64,000 nt of DNA from EW11 sp035765635 (GCA_035765635.1 DASTWZ010000009.1:124001-188000); one strand, 5' to 3'; positions 7,238 to 17,148 are shown, numbered from the stretch's first letter. Notes: generated by a model from the letters alone, not told the origin. Translations and numbers: made by a program.

Positions 7238-9391
7238 ATGAAAATGAAACCCCTGATATCATCACGAATGTTCGGAGGTCTGCTTGGCCTCCTCGTTTGC
7301 CTCGCGATAACACAACCCGCCCCCGCCGCTGTTCCTCACGTCGGCCTCAGCGGCCGTGCGTGGAATTCCGGCGTGTTCACTGGCAGCGGTGACGCCCCAA
7401 CTTACAACGCGTTCTCCTCCTGGCGCGGAAAGCCCATCGATTCGATCCTGACTTTCCCGGCTCGGACCAACTGGAACGATCTGATGACGATTCATCCGGA
7501 CGTCATCAGTTTTTCTGGCATTCGCATCATCGCCATACCGCCGGCGCCAGAGAGCCTCGGGTCAAACGGGCTCGTTCAAGTGGCCAACGGGCAGTTCAAC
7601 TCCTGGTGGGCGAGCTACGGGACTTACCTGGCCAACAATGGCATGAACACCAACCGGACCGTGATCCGACTCGGCTGGGAAATGAACGGCAACTGGTACG
7701 TTTGGTCGGCCACGACGGGATTGGAGACGACCTTCATCAATGCCTTCCGCAATGTGGTCACTTCGATCCGCAGCACCGCGCCAAACGTGCAGTTCGACTG
7801 GTGTGTCAACAAGGGCAATCAAAGCAATACTAACGGCTGGGCGGCGTATCCAGGCGACGCATACGTCGATATTCTCGGCCTGGATATATATGATTTCTGG
7901 GACCCGAGCTTCACCGATGCGCAGTTCGCCGCCAACGCCGCCAAGGTTCCGAGCTTAAATGACATCTCTGCCTATTGCCGCGCTCATGGAAAGCAGATGG
8001 CTTTGGACGAGTGGGGCGTGGCTCACGATGCCCATGGCGGAAATGATAATCCGTTCTTTATTCAAAAAATCTGGGACTGGCTGGGCGCCAATACTGACAT
8101 TCTCGCTTACGAAACATTATTCGATCACACCGGTTCTCCCAGCACGCTGGAGCATAAACTTTCGCCACCGGAAGGCTTGTCCTGGAATCCCAATGCCAGC
8201 GCTCTCTACAAGAGCCTATGGGGCAGCGGCTCGACGGTGACGGTGCCTGCCGCACCAACCGGCCTCAGCGCTCTGGCCGGCAATGCGCAAGTCACACTCT
8301 CATGGACCGCCAGCTCGGGCGCGACTTCCTATAATGTTTACCGGGGAACGTCGACAGGGGGCGAGAGTGCGACGCCGATCGTCACCGGCGTTTCAACGGT
8401 GACTTATACAAACACCGGTTTAACCAACGGCACGAGTTATTATTATAAAGTCAAAGCCGTGAACAGCGCGGGTACGTCTGGCTATTCCAATGAAGCCAGC
8501 GCGGTCCCCACGGCTGGCACCGCGCCACTGGCTAACGGAACCTACACGCTCGCTCCGGCAAATGCCCCAAGTCTTCGACTCGATGTCGCTGGCGCAGGCA
8601 CGGCGAACGCAACGAACGTCGATGTGGTCACGGCCAATGGTGCGACGAATCAGCAATGGATCTTCACCAATCTTGGCGGAAACGTGTACCGCATCTCACC
8701 CGTACACGCTTCGGCGCAATGCCTTGACGTGAATGGTCAGTCGACCGCCAGCGGGGCGAACGTGCAAATCTGGCAGTATCTCGGACAACAAAATCAACGA
8801 TGGGCGGTGAGCGGCGCCAGCGGCGGCTATGTGCTGATTCCTCAACAAGCCACCAGCTTGAGACTCAATGCCACGGGCACGAGCAGCGGATCGAACGTAA
8901 ATCAACTCACGGCGAATTCTTCGACGGCTCAAACGTGGAACATCTCACCGGTTAGCGCGCCATCCGGTAACACGCACTCCGGCAGCTGGGCGGCCAAAGG
9001 TGTGATCCCGAGCAGCGCCACTTACGTTTCGCTTTATCAACAGGCCACCTGTGCTCAAAACACGACTTACGTGGCTAAGGTTTGGGTGAAAGGCTCCGGC
9101 AACTTCCTCATCAAAACGCTGAACAGCAGCTGGGTTCAGATTGCACAAACCAACTTTACCGCGACATCGGCGTGGACAGAGAAGAGCATCACGTTCACCA
9201 CGCCCAACACGGCAAACCCCGGCGTTATATTTTATGTAGCCGACGCCGGCGGTAGTGGAACGCTCTATATCGACGATACGTTCATGGGACCAAGTGGGGG
9301 CAGCAACGTGCTGTCGAACCCCGGTTTCGAGAGCGGCAGCACGGGCTGGACGGTGAACACCCCGGTCTGGTCGGTGGTGCAGAATCCATAA
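7238..9391 (+). CDS. Secreted GH26-type mannanase/xylanase with Fn3, ricin-type lectin and CBM modules
   Basis: A 717-residue extracellular glycanase. A signal peptide ends near residue 31. The GH26-like barrel spans about 35-330: VIRLGWEMNGNWYVW has the acid/base Glu at about 148 and MALDEWGVAHD the nucleophile at about 258. An Fn3 domain follows (about 337-425, VPAAPTGLSALAGNAQVTLS), then a ricin-type beta-trefoil (about 430-570, QxW repeats NQQWIF, NQRWAV and AQTWNI). The C terminus has a carbohydrate-binding beta-sandwich piece, then the N-terminal signature of another such module (NVLSNPGFESGSTGW), and stops about 13 residues later, so the last module is incomplete. Family membership suggests beta-mannan or a related hemicellulose; the beta-mannosidase at 22.3 kb supports that. 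An operator of the local regulon lies upstream. Confidence 0.87.
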   Translation: MKMKPLISSRMFGGLLGLLVCLAITQPAPAAVPHVGLSGRAWNSGVFTGSGDAPTYNAFSSWRGKPIDSILTFPARTNWNDLMTIHPDVISFSGIRIIAIPPAPESLGSNGLVQVANGQFNSWWASYGTYLANNGMNTNRTVIRLGWEMNGNWYVWSATTGLETTFINAFRNVVTSIRSTAPNVQFDWCVNKGNQSNTNGWAAYPGDAYVDILGLDIYDFWDPSFTDAQFAANAAKVPSLNDISAYCRAHGKQMALDEWGVAHDAHGGNDNPFFIQKIWDWLGANTDILAYETLFDHTGSPSTLEHKLSPPEGLSWNPNASALYKSLWGSGSTVTVPAAPTGLSALAGNAQVTLSWTASSGATSYNVYRGTSTGGESATPIVTGVSTVTYTNTGLTNGTSYYYKVKAVNSAGTSGYSNEASAVPTAGTAPLANGTYTLAPANAPSLRLDVAGAGTANATNVDVVTANGATNQQWIFTNLGGNVYRISPVHASAQCLDVNGQSTASGANVQIWQYLGQQNQRWAVSGASGGYVLIPQQATSLRLNATGTSSGSNVNQLTANSSTAQTWNISPVSAPSGNTHSGSWAAKGVIPSSATYVSLYQQATCAQNTTYVAKVWVKGSGNFLIKTLNSSWVQIAQTNFTATSAWTEKSITFTTPNTANPGVIFYVADAGGSGTLYIDDTFMGPSGGSNVLSNPGFESGSTGWTVNTPVWSVVQNP

Positions 9392-9417
9392 CAATAATAT
9401 AATCTTGGTTGGGTCGA

Positions 9418-9452
9418 AGCTCCTTTCCTCGATCGGGAAAGGAGCTTTTTAT
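9418..9452. terminator. Bidirectional terminator between GH26 and symporter genes
   Basis: An 11-bp perfect stem (AGCTCCTTTCC with GGAAAGGAGCT) and a 7-nt loop are followed by TTTTTATTT on the plus strand. It lies between convergent genes and ends at the stop of the leftward symporter gene. Confidence 0.85.
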
Positions 9453-10874
9453 TTATGCCGGATTGATGGCCCTGCGCTCCGTCAAATCGGCTTGGATTTC
9501 GGCGACTCGCTTTTCGTTCAGTCGATAGAAGAGAACCAGAATTATGGAGATAGTCCCGAAGATTGAAGGGACGATGCTTATGAGTAGAACCAGACCGTGC
9601 CGTACGCTCGCACTTTGCTGGACGTTAGGTATAAAGCCCGTGGCGTTTAGCATCCAGCCCACGACGACGCCCGCGATTGCCCAGCAGAATTTCTGAGACA
9701 TGATGGAGGCGGAGAAGATCAGTCCGGTTGCCCGGCGGCCTCTTTTCCACTCACTGTAGTCAGCGGTATCTGCGTACATGGCCCACAATATAACCGAGAG
9801 CGGACCGCCGGCCAAACTACTAATAAAGTGAAGGCAGATCATCATCATGAGCTGCTCGGGCCCCAGCCAGAAAAAGCCAAGGCGTGATGAAATAGCCACG
9901 GCGAAGAAACCGATATAGGCCGCCTTCTTGCCGATGCGGTTCACGACCGGGCCAGTCGCCACGACCCCAATCAGCGCGCCGATCGATCCCGCGGTAAGAA
10001 AGACCGAAATGCTTTGATCGTACGTGTAGAGCTGGGGAGCGGTATTCCAAGGCAGGGCGAGCTGCTGGCTCCCTACAAAGTATTTTATATAATGAGCGCT
10101 AACCGTCGATTGCGTCGCGACAAACAATACGAAGGCAACGGTGGCGCCGACCAACGTCAGCCACGGTCCATTGCGAACCAGGTCGCCGAGGTCTTTAATC
10201 GGCGACGTCTTTTGGTGAACCGGTGGCGCGACGCGTTCCTTTGTGCCGATGAAAGCGATGAAGAAGAAAACCATCGCGGTTGCGGCGACGACCATCGCAG
10301 CGAGTTGCCAGCCGCGTTGAGGATTATCTCCGCCGAAACGGTTCACCAGCGTGAGAAGCACAGCCTGCACCGCAATGTTGGCCGCGAAGGCGAAGATGAA
10401 TTTTACCGAAGAAACCTTTGTGCGCTCGATGGAGTCGGGCGTGATCACCCCGAGGAGCGCGGTGTAGGGAATATTGATGGCCGAATAGAGAGCCATCATC
10501 AGGTTGTAAGTCACATAAGCCCAAACGAGCTTTCCGGTCTCGGCGAGATGGGGCGTGGTGAAGAGCAGCACGCCCGCGACGGCGAAAGGCACTGCAACCC
10601 AGAGCAGGTAAGGGCGAAACTTTCCCCAGCGCGTCCGAGTGCGATCCGCGAGCAGGCCCATCGCGGGATCAAAGAATGCATCCAAGGCCCGGCTGATGCC
10701 CAACATGGTTCCGACCGCGATGGCGCTGATGCCGAAAACGTCGGTGTAGAATATAAAAAGAAAGCTGCCGAAGGTGGCCCAGAACAGACACGACGCGAAG
10801 TCGCCACAGCCGTAGGCTAACTTCTCTCTCAATGATAATTTATGCGAGTTCATGACCGGCGCGGGTGAGGGCAT
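9453..10874 (-). CDS. GPH-family (MFS) sugar:cation symporter
   Basis: A 473-residue transporter with 12 predicted membrane segments, of the glycoside-pentoside-hexuronide (MelB/XynB-like) family. The family motif near the N terminus is visible: GISRALDAFFDPAMGLLADRTRTRWGKFRPYLLW. It probably imports oligosaccharides or glycosides released by the neighbouring hydrolase. Its first ATG overlaps the stop of the upstream GH140 gene (TAATG), so the two are translationally coupled; a second Met at codon 8 is an alternative start. Within the operon controlled by operator 2. Confidence 0.87.
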   Translation of the reverse strand: MPSPAPVMNSHKLSLREKLAYGCGDFASCLFWATFGSFLFIFYTDVFGISAIAVGTMLGISRALDAFFDPAMGLLADRTRTRWGKFRPYLLWVAVPFAVAGVLLFTTPHLAETGKLVWAYVTYNLMMALYSAINIPYTALLGVITPDSIERTKVSSVKFIFAFAANIAVQAVLLTLVNRFGGDNPQRGWQLAAMVVAATAMVFFFIAFIGTKERVAPPVHQKTSPIKDLGDLVRNGPWLTLVGATVAFVLFVATQSTVSAHYIKYFVGSQQLALPWNTAPQLYTYDQSISVFLTAGSIGALIGVVATGPVVNRIGKKAAYIGFFAVAISSRLGFFWLGPEQLMMMICLHFISSLAGGPLSVILWAMYADTADYSEWKRGRRATGLIFSASIMSQKFCWAIAGVVVGWMLNATGFIPNVQQSASVRHGLVLLISIVPSIFGTISIILVLFYRLNEKRVAEIQADLTERRAINPA

Positions 10875-12367
10875 TATCGAGCACTCTCTCCAGTCAGCCG
10901 AACCACACCTGGAGGCGCGTAGTTCGCATTGATGTCATCCAGCACAAGAACCCAATCGGGACCGTAGCTGGGGCTTTTTATGTCATGCGTGGAATGACCC
11001 TCGATCATGCCAATCGACTCGGCAAAACCTGTTCGCGGATCATACCACCACCCTCGATACTGCGCTGCCGGGAGGTGCGTCAAATCGAGGGTCGCGGGCT
11101 GATCTCTACAAGGAAAGTAAATGAATATATATGACCCGTTTCCATCCCGACTCGCGGTCATATGTTGAGCCGGCGCCGGCGCGGCATTGCGCACCACAGT
11201 ATCATCCGGTATCCGGCTAAAAAAGGGTCGAGACTCGATCAGCTGACGAAGATATATCATCTGTTGTGCGCCAGGCCGGACCATTGCGCTGATCCAGTCG
11301 CGATCCGCGAAATTGATTGGGGGATTATGTTTTCCGGCGAAGGCCCAGACGGCGTGGTGCCCGTAGGTCACGCCGCAAGCTCCGGCCAAAACTGAGCGGT
11401 AGCATTGCTTGCGCACGTCGTAGTCGCGGAAATAGCCGAGCGACGGATCCCACTGGGGCCAAGGACTCACAGGGTGATCTTCGTAATTGGGCTCCAGATC
11501 GAGCGTGGGTTTAGCCGGAGAGAGCGTAAAATCATGTCCGACCCACTCCCAAACCGGGGCGTCGTGGCCCTCGCCGTGGCCGCTCTGCATCGCATTGAAA
11601 TCGAGCCATGATTCCTGGTGCAGATCTCCGGACGTAACTTCGAAACCACCAGGATGATAACTGCAGAGCGGATCTTTTCCGCTGCCTTCCGCCAGCCCGG
11701 CCGCCATCTCACGCCAGATCGGCCTCCAGTCGTAGTCATCGGCGAAACCCGCCGCGCGAGCATCTTTGCGCGGGTGTTTTGGATCGAGGCGGGAAGGGCG
11801 GTCGCCTCCGTGGAGCCAAATCACATTCGTTCGAGCTTTGAGCTTATCTCCCAAATACCGTCCGTAAGCTCGCGCCGCGGGAAGATTGTCGAGGCGAAAT
11901 AAGCGCGGGCCGTCACCCCATGGGGCAGTCAACGCGTCACCCCAAGTGAGCATCAATGCGACGTACAATCCGTGATCGGCGGCTTCATCGACGATCTCCG
12001 TCACTCGCGCGAAATAGGCGTCGTTTGGACGGCTTGGATCATCGTCGGTGAACGGTTTCACCGCATCGCGAGAAGAACCCTCGAGGACGGTGGTCTGAAT
12101 CACCGTGAACCCTTGGTAGGCCCGAGTTCGAAGATAGAAACTGGCTTCATCTCGAGTCGTTCCATGGATCAACCGCCAGGCCGTGTCGCCCATCCAGAAG
12201 AAGGGTCGGCCATCTGCCGTTTCCAGATAGTGTCCGTCGCGGTTGACCTGGATAGCGGGTAAAGAAACAGCAGCGCAGGCCGCTTTGGCCGTGCTGGTGG
12301 AGAGAGCAATGCAGAACAGGCTGGCGACGGCGACCCTGATGGGCGTCGCGAATGGCAGGAGTTTCAT
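10874..12367 (-). CDS. Exported GH140-like (DUF4038) glycoside hydrolase
   Basis: A 497-residue exported enzyme. The start at 12367 gives a clear signal peptide (MKLLPFATPIRVAVASLFCI... TAKA); the longer frame to 12442 lacks one. The DUF4038 barrel opens with DGHYLETADGRPFFWMGDTAW, followed by YQGFTVIQTTVLEG, GLYVALMLTWGD and NVIWLHGGD, and ends in a small C-terminal beta domain (YRGWWYDPRTG). GH140 members characterised so far release apiose from rhamnogalacturonan II, but many DUF4038 proteins act on other plant glycans, so the substrate is open. First gene of a two-gene operon with the symporter, 134 bp downstream of operator 2. Confidence 0.82.
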   Translation of the reverse strand: MKLLPFATPIRVAVASLFCIALSTSTAKAACAAVSLPAIQVNRDGHYLETADGRPFFWMGDTAWRLIHGTTRDEASFYLRTRAYQGFTVIQTTVLEGSSRDAVKPFTDDDPSRPNDAYFARVTEIVDEAADHGLYVALMLTWGDALTAPWGDGPRLFRLDNLPAARAYGRYLGDKLKARTNVIWLHGGDRPSRLDPKHPRKDARAAGFADDYDWRPIWREMAAGLAEGSGKDPLCSYHPGGFEVTSGDLHQESWLDFNAMQSGHGEGHDAPVWEWVGHDFTLSPAKPTLDLEPNYEDHPVSPWPQWDPSLGYFRDYDVRKQCYRSVLAGACGVTYGHHAVWAFAGKHNPPINFADRDWISAMVRPGAQQMIYLRQLIESRPFFSRIPDDTVVRNAAPAPAQHMTASRDGNGSYIFIYFPCRDQPATLDLTHLPAAQYRGWWYDPRTGFAESIGMIEGHSTHDIKSPSYGPDWVLVLDDINANYAPPGVVRLTGESAR

Positions 12368-12500
12368 CGGATGGCAGTTTTTCGAGGATAACTTTTCCGC
12401 GGGGAGAAAGTATTGCGGAAAAGGCAGCAAAATGCGCGACAAGCAATGCGATAGTGGGCTCGGCGCTCCTGGCGATGAGCTCTCCCCTGGGGCAGTCGCT

Positions 12501-12527
12501 TAAAACGACACCCTATTTTTCATTTTA
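12501..12527. promoter_or_regulatory. 27-bp operator 2 (XylR-regulon palindrome)
   Basis: Half-sites TAAAACGA and TCATTTTA are perfectly complementary inverted repeats with the same 11-nt spacing as the copies at 7123 and 18584. It lies upstream of the leftward GH140/symporter operon. The interval between 12368 and the permease stop at 12615 holds nothing else I recognise. Confidence 0.7.
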
Positions 12528-12614
12528 GGAAACTTCGCGACACCCCATTGGAGTTGCGATGAACCCGCTCGAATACGAATACCGCGAAAACGGGATGAGT
12601 GCGGAACGGAGGTC

Positions 12615-13595
12615 TCAGGTCGTTGCCTCGACGCGGATGTGCCTGCGCGTGCGCTTGGCCAAGATCGCACTGCGCACGCGGTCGAGGCAGATCGCCACGA
12701 AGATGATTGCGCTCGTGATCAGCGGATAAAAGTACGGGTCGGCATTTCGCAGCACGAGACCGTTCTCGATGCTTTGGATGAGCAAGGCTCCTATCAGCGT
12801 TCCCGGTAGAACGGCGCCTCGGCCGCCGAACAGACTGGTTCCTCCGAGGACCGCCGCGGCGATCGCCTTGAATTCATAGTTCTCCCCAAACTTCGGAGTG
12901 ACAGCCCCGAGCTGACCTAACGCCGTGACTGCGCCAAGCGCAGCCGCGATTCCGCTGAGAAGGTAGGTCCACGTCAGGATGCGTTTTGTATTCACTCCAG
13001 CCTTACGCGCCGCTTCTTGGTCTTGGCCGACGGCATGCAGCTGCCGCCCAAATGGAGTGAACGAAAGCGTGATTTGCGCCGCGCCAGCAACAAGCCCGAG
13101 AAGCCAGAGCGCTGCGGGAATCCCGGCGAAACGCGCAGAGCCGACGCGCAGAAACGAATCTGGAAGGTTCATTGCCCGCGTCTCGGTCAGCCAAAGCGCG
13201 AAGCCGCGTCCGATAAAGAGCATCGCGAGAGTGACGATGAATGCGGCGATACGAGACCGCGCGATCAGCACGGCATTGATCGCTCCCCAGATGGCGCCGA
13301 TGCCAAGCATCGCCGTAGCGGCCAAGGCGAGACTTTGCCCGCCGAGAAGAAGTTTTCCCGCCACGGCTGCAGCCACGAACATCGCGGCGCCGACCGACAA
13401 ATCCACCCCGCCGGTCAGAAGCACAAAGGTCATCCCTGTCGCCACGATGCCGACCGGCGCGGCCTGAACGCCGATGTTGAGGAGATTTTCTTTGGTGAGA
13501 AATGCAGGTGTGCTCAGGCCAAAACCCGCCAGCGCCACCGCGAACAGCAGCGTGGGAGTTTGATCCAGCAATCGCCGATTGAACGATGCGCGCAT
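12615..13595 (-). CDS. Ribose-type ABC transporter permease
   Basis: A 326-residue inner-membrane permease of the BPD_transp_2 (RbsC/XylH) family, with about ten membrane segments and the conserved block VLLTGGVDLSVGAAM followed later by AVLGGTSLFGGRGAVLPGTLIGALLI. It is the last gene of the importer operon and overlaps the ATPase stop, which implies coupling. With the second permease it probably forms a heterodimeric channel for a mono- or disaccharide. Confidence 0.9.
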   Translation of the reverse strand: MRASFNRRLLDQTPTLLFAVALAGFGLSTPAFLTKENLLNIGVQAAPVGIVATGMTFVLLTGGVDLSVGAAMFVAAAVAGKLLLGGQSLALAATAMLGIGAIWGAINAVLIARSRIAAFIVTLAMLFIGRGFALWLTETRAMNLPDSFLRVGSARFAGIPAALWLLGLVAGAAQITLSFTPFGRQLHAVGQDQEAARKAGVNTKRILTWTYLLSGIAAALGAVTALGQLGAVTPKFGENYEFKAIAAAVLGGTSLFGGRGAVLPGTLIGALLIQSIENGLVLRNADPYFYPLITSAIIFVAICLDRVRSAILAKRTRRHIRVEATT

Positions 13596-15103
13596 CAGGA
13601 AAAAAGTTCAGCGGGCAACGCCGACTGGAGAATCCGTTCGCGATCAAACTCTGGTCGGGAAAGTTCGTCGCGGATTTCCCCGCGGTTCATGACCAAGACG
13701 CGATCGCAGAGACCGAGGAGCTCTTCGATTTCGGATGAGATGATCAAAATTCCCGCGCCACCATCGGCCAGCTCCAGGATTTGAGAGTAGATTTCGAACT
13801 TGGCTCCGACGTCCACGCCGCGCGTGGGCTCGTCGAGAATGAGGACGCGTGGTTGCACGAGGAGCCATTTGCCGAGCACGACCTTTTGCTGATTGCCGCC
13901 GCTGAGGGTTCGGACCGGTTGCTCGTCGCGCGCGTTTTGATTCAGGCGAATTCTCTCACGGATTTTCTGCAGCGTGGCCCGCGACATGGCGCGGTTGAGA
14001 AGTTTAAGCGGAGTTCGGGCAAAGTCTCGCAACGCGACCAGCATGAGGTTGTCCGCAATTGAAGCGTCGAGGCAGAGACCTTCGTGGCGCCGATCTTCCG
14101 TGAGGAACGCCAGGCCGCGGGAAATGCGTTCTGTCGGCGAAGCGCGATGCAGCGCTTTACCTTCCAAAAAAACTGCGCCCCGCGAATGCGGATCCAACCC
14201 GAAAAGGATGCGTGCGAGTTCAGAGCGCCCTGCACCCATCAAACCGGCGACGCCTAAAATTTCGCCGCGCCGCAGCGCGAAACTGATGTCATGAATCACC
14301 CGCGGCTCACCCAGGCCACGCGCCTCGAAAACGATTTCGCTGCGCGCCGAGCCGCGCCGAGAGGGATAGAGCTGGGTCAACGCTCGTCCCACCATCAAGA
14401 CGACCAGGCGGTCCGCGGTGAATTCCCGAGTTGGCCCCGAGCCCGCGACAATGCCGTCGCGCAAAACCACCACGGAATCACAGAGTCGGAGCACGTCGCC
14501 GAGCTGATGGGAAATATAAATCATCGTGAGCCCGCGACGCCGCAATTGACCCATCACTTTGAAAAGTTGCTCACACTCGCGCGCACTGAGTGACGACGTG
14601 GGTTCGTCGAAAATGAGGATGCGTGCATCGCGACTGAGCGCTTTGGCGATCTCGACAAGCTGTCGCTGACCCGTGGATAAATTTTCGACTGGAGTGTCTG
14701 GTGGCGTATCGAGGCCCACCTCGCGCAGCAGTTCGGCGGTGCGTTGATAGATCGCGGAGTAACGAATGAAGGCTCCGCTGCGCGTGGGAAATGCCGTGAG
14801 AAAAATGTTCTCCGCAATTGTCAGGTTGGGAAAGAGGTTCAGCTCCTGATGAACGAAGGCCACGCCGGCGCGCGCCGCGTCCGCTGGTGTTCGCGGCGCG
14901 TGAGAAACTCCGCCGAGCAGCATTTGACCAGCGTCTGCCTGCACGCCGCCGCCGAGAATGTTCATCAGGGTCGACTTCCCTGCGCCGTTTTCGCCGACCA
15001 GGCCGAGGGTTTTTCCCGCTTCGAGAGCGAAGGTCACGCCGCGCAAAACGGGCACGCCGGAAAAACTCTTTTCGATGCCTCTGACTTCGAGTGCGAAAGT
15101 CAT
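13595..15103 (-). CDS. Sugar ABC transporter ATPase, double-domain (RbsA/XylG type)
   Basis: A 502-residue cytoplasmic ATPase with two nucleotide-binding halves. The first half has an intact Walker A (GENGAGKST, about 39-47), signature NLSTGQRQ and Walker B ILIFDEPTSSL. The second has the usual degenerate Walker A of this family (GLMGAGRSEL), signature TLSGGNQQKV and Walker B VLILDEPTRGVD. The start is the ATG at 15103, 2 nt after the upstream permease stop; the open frame to 15577 is the other strand's reading of that permease. It energises import by the two flanking permeases. Confidence 0.92.
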   Translation of the reverse strand: MTFALEVRGIEKSFSGVPVLRGVTFALEAGKTLGLVGENGAGKSTLMNILGGGVQADAGQMLLGGVSHAPRTPADAARAGVAFVHQELNLFPNLTIAENIFLTAFPTRSGAFIRYSAIYQRTAELLREVGLDTPPDTPVENLSTGQRQLVEIAKALSRDARILIFDEPTSSLSARECEQLFKVMGQLRRRGLTMIYISHQLGDVLRLCDSVVVLRDGIVAGSGPTREFTADRLVVLMVGRALTQLYPSRRGSARSEIVFEARGLGEPRVIHDISFALRRGEILGVAGLMGAGRSELARILFGLDPHSRGAVFLEGKALHRASPTERISRGLAFLTEDRRHEGLCLDASIADNLMLVALRDFARTPLKLLNRAMSRATLQKIRERIRLNQNARDEQPVRTLSGGNQQKVVLGKWLLVQPRVLILDEPTRGVDVGAKFEIYSQILELADGGAGILIISSEIEELLGLCDRVLVMNRGEIRDELSRPEFDRERILQSALPAELFS

Positions 15104-15105
15104 GT

Positions 15106-16119
15106 TTATTTCCGGCTGATCGTGAGGCGGCTCCGCGCCGCATCGAGCAGGGCTGCGGCCAAAATCACGCCACCCTTGACCATGGTGATGGTGAAGATCG
15201 AGAGGCTGAGCAGGTTCAAACTGTTGTCCACCAGCCTGAGGAAAAGCACCCCGCAGAGCGTCCAGTGAATTTTTCCGCGACCGCCAAAAAGACTGGTTCC
15301 GCCCAACACGGTCGCGCCAAGCACGTCGAGCAGCACGCGTTGACCCAAGACCGGTGACCCTGTCTCCGCCTGCGCGGTGAAGAGTATGCCCGCCACCGCC
15401 GCGCACACCCCGCAGATCACGTAAACCGCAAAGGTCATCCCCTGTATCGGAACTCCGGATACGCGGGCGGCGCGAGAGTTGAAGCCGATGGCCTGACACC
15501 ATCGCCCGAAGACCGAACGGGCCAGCAGCAGGTGCAGCAAAGCAGCGATGACCGCGGTCAATAGCGTGGCAAACCACAGACTGGCCCAGAGGCTGGAAAA
15601 TCCTTCGGGCAACCCGCCGATGTTACGCGATTTGGTCAGCCACACGGCGAAACCGCTTACCGCCATCATCGTTGTGAGCGTTAGAATAAAAGGCGGCAGC
15701 TTCAGCACAGTGACGCCGATGCCGTTGAGCGCGCCAACGGCTGCTCCACAGGCAAGCATCGCCAGCAGGGCGGCAGGCACGGCGAAAGCGCTGTCGGCGA
15801 GCCAGCCATGCGACGAGCTCATCATTTTCGCGCCAATCACACTCGTAAGTCCGATGACCGCCGTGATCGAAAGGTCGATTCCGCCGATGATCAGAACGAC
15901 GGTCAGTCCTAGGGCGGCGATCGAAAGCGGCAGGAGGCTTTGCAGCAGGTTGCCCAAATTCTCCAACGAAAGCAGTCCTGGCGTGAAAGGCGCAAAGCTC
16001 GCCAAATAAACGACGCACAAGCCGAGGACCAGATAGTCGGATTGCGCGAGACGGCCGAAGAATTCCGCGGCGCCAGGCAGGAGCCGTGTTGTCGTCGGAC
16101 GAGCAGAACCGCTTTCCAT
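15106..16119 (-). CDS. Ribose-type ABC transporter permease
   Basis: A 337-residue BPD_transp_2 permease, paralogous to the one at 12615. It carries VVLIIGGIDLSITAVIGLTS and ATVLGGTSLFGGRGKIHWTL, the family landmarks, with about ten membrane segments. It is preceded by the substrate-binding protein (18 nt) and followed by the ATPase (2 nt). Two different permeases in one operon are common in this subfamily. Confidence 0.9.
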   Translation of the reverse strand: MESGSARPTTTRLLPGAAEFFGRLAQSDYLVLGLCVVYLASFAPFTPGLLSLENLGNLLQSLLPLSIAALGLTVVLIIGGIDLSITAVIGLTSVIGAKMMSSSHGWLADSAFAVPAALLAMLACGAAVGALNGIGVTVLKLPPFILTLTTMMAVSGFAVWLTKSRNIGGLPEGFSSLWASLWFATLLTAVIAALLHLLLARSVFGRWCQAIGFNSRAARVSGVPIQGMTFAVYVICGVCAAVAGILFTAQAETGSPVLGQRVLLDVLGATVLGGTSLFGGRGKIHWTLCGVLFLRLVDNSLNLLSLSIFTITMVKGGVILAAALLDAARSRLTISRK

Positions 16120-16137
16120 TGTCGGCTAATCCAACGG

Positions 16138-17148
16138 TCAGCGTTTTGAAACTTGCGCTCCCCACATCTGCGACGAACGCGCTGTGAGATTGTCGCGGTG
16201 AATCACGAAACCGGGGTCTTGAATCAATGGAGGCACGTCTTTGCCGGCGCGCAGATCGACGATCGCCTGCACGGCCTGCTTCGCTTCGAAGTAAACGTCC
16301 TGTACTCCCGTCGCGTCGAGATAGCCGTCTTTCAACAAGCCATAGGCCGTGGCGTCGCCATCAAAGCCGCCCAGAAGCACATGATCCGGGTCGCCGGCGG
16401 GCTTGTAGCGGCCCGCGCTTTTCAAAGCGCTTACGATGCTGGGCAGAAGAAAATCTGAACTCGTGAAAATGAAGCGTATGTTCGGATGCGATTGGAGCGC
16501 ATTGACCACGCCGGCTTGTGCCTTCTCCTGACTCCACTCGGTGGGAACCTGCGCGACCACCTTTATGATCGATTCGTTGCCCTTGACCGCCGCTTCGAAA
16601 CCATCGCGCCGGCCAACGGCATTGATGTCGCCCAAATCACCGAGAAGAATCATGGCCTCGTGTTGCTCTCCTGACTTTTTCGCGAGGCCGATGAGGTACG
16701 ACGCCGTTTCCCGAGTAAGCGCAAAATTGTCTGCAACCACCGCAACGGATTTGGCCGAGCTTGGCTCAGCGGGGCGGTTAAACAACGCGATCGGAATGCC
16801 CGCCGCATTGGCCGCTTTGATCATCGGCAAACACGTCTGGGCGTCTTTCGGCACGAGGATAATGCCGTCGACTTTGCGGGTGATGAAATTTTTGACCTGC
16901 TCAAGTTGACGGTTCGCATCACCGTCCGCCACGGCCTCAAGCATGCTGTAGTGGCGCGCCTTCAATTCGGCACGAATCGCGTCCAGCCCAGCCACCCAAT
17001 ATTCCGTCTGCAAGGTTTCGAACGAAACGCCGACCGTGAGATTTTTTTCTCCGGGCGCGCCCACCGTGGCAGCTGAAGAATCAGATTTGCGGCAGCTCGA
17101 GACGAGCGCGAGGCCGAGCAAGCAGAGCAGAAGCGTAAGGGCTTTCAT
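16138..17148 (-). CDS. Sugar-binding lipoprotein of ABC importer
   Basis: A 336-residue periplasmic binding protein of the type-1 (RbsB-like, Peripla_BP_4) fold. The start at 17148 gives a lipoprotein signal: MKALTLLLCLLGLALVSSC, with the lipobox cysteine at residue 19. Fold landmarks include EQVKNFITRKVDGIILVPKD, AGIPIALFNRP and HVLLGGFDGDATAYGLLKDG. It delivers sugar to the downstream permeases. No copy of the 27-bp palindrome lies in the 250 bp upstream, so the importer may be regulated separately or by read-through from the regulator gene. Confidence 0.9.
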   Translation of the reverse strand: MKALTLLLCLLGLALVSSCRKSDSSAATVGAPGEKNLTVGVSFETLQTEYWVAGLDAIRAELKARHYSMLEAVADGDANRQLEQVKNFITRKVDGIILVPKDAQTCLPMIKAANAAGIPIALFNRPAEPSSAKSVAVVADNFALTRETASYLIGLAKKSGEQHEAMILLGDLGDINAVGRRDGFEAAVKGNESIIKVVAQVPTEWSQEKAQAGVVNALQSHPNIRFIFTSSDFLLPSIVSALKSAGRYKPAGDPDHVLLGGFDGDATAYGLLKDGYLDATGVQDVYFEAKQAVQAIVDLRAGKDVPPLIQDPGFVIHRDNLTARSSQMWGAQVSKR

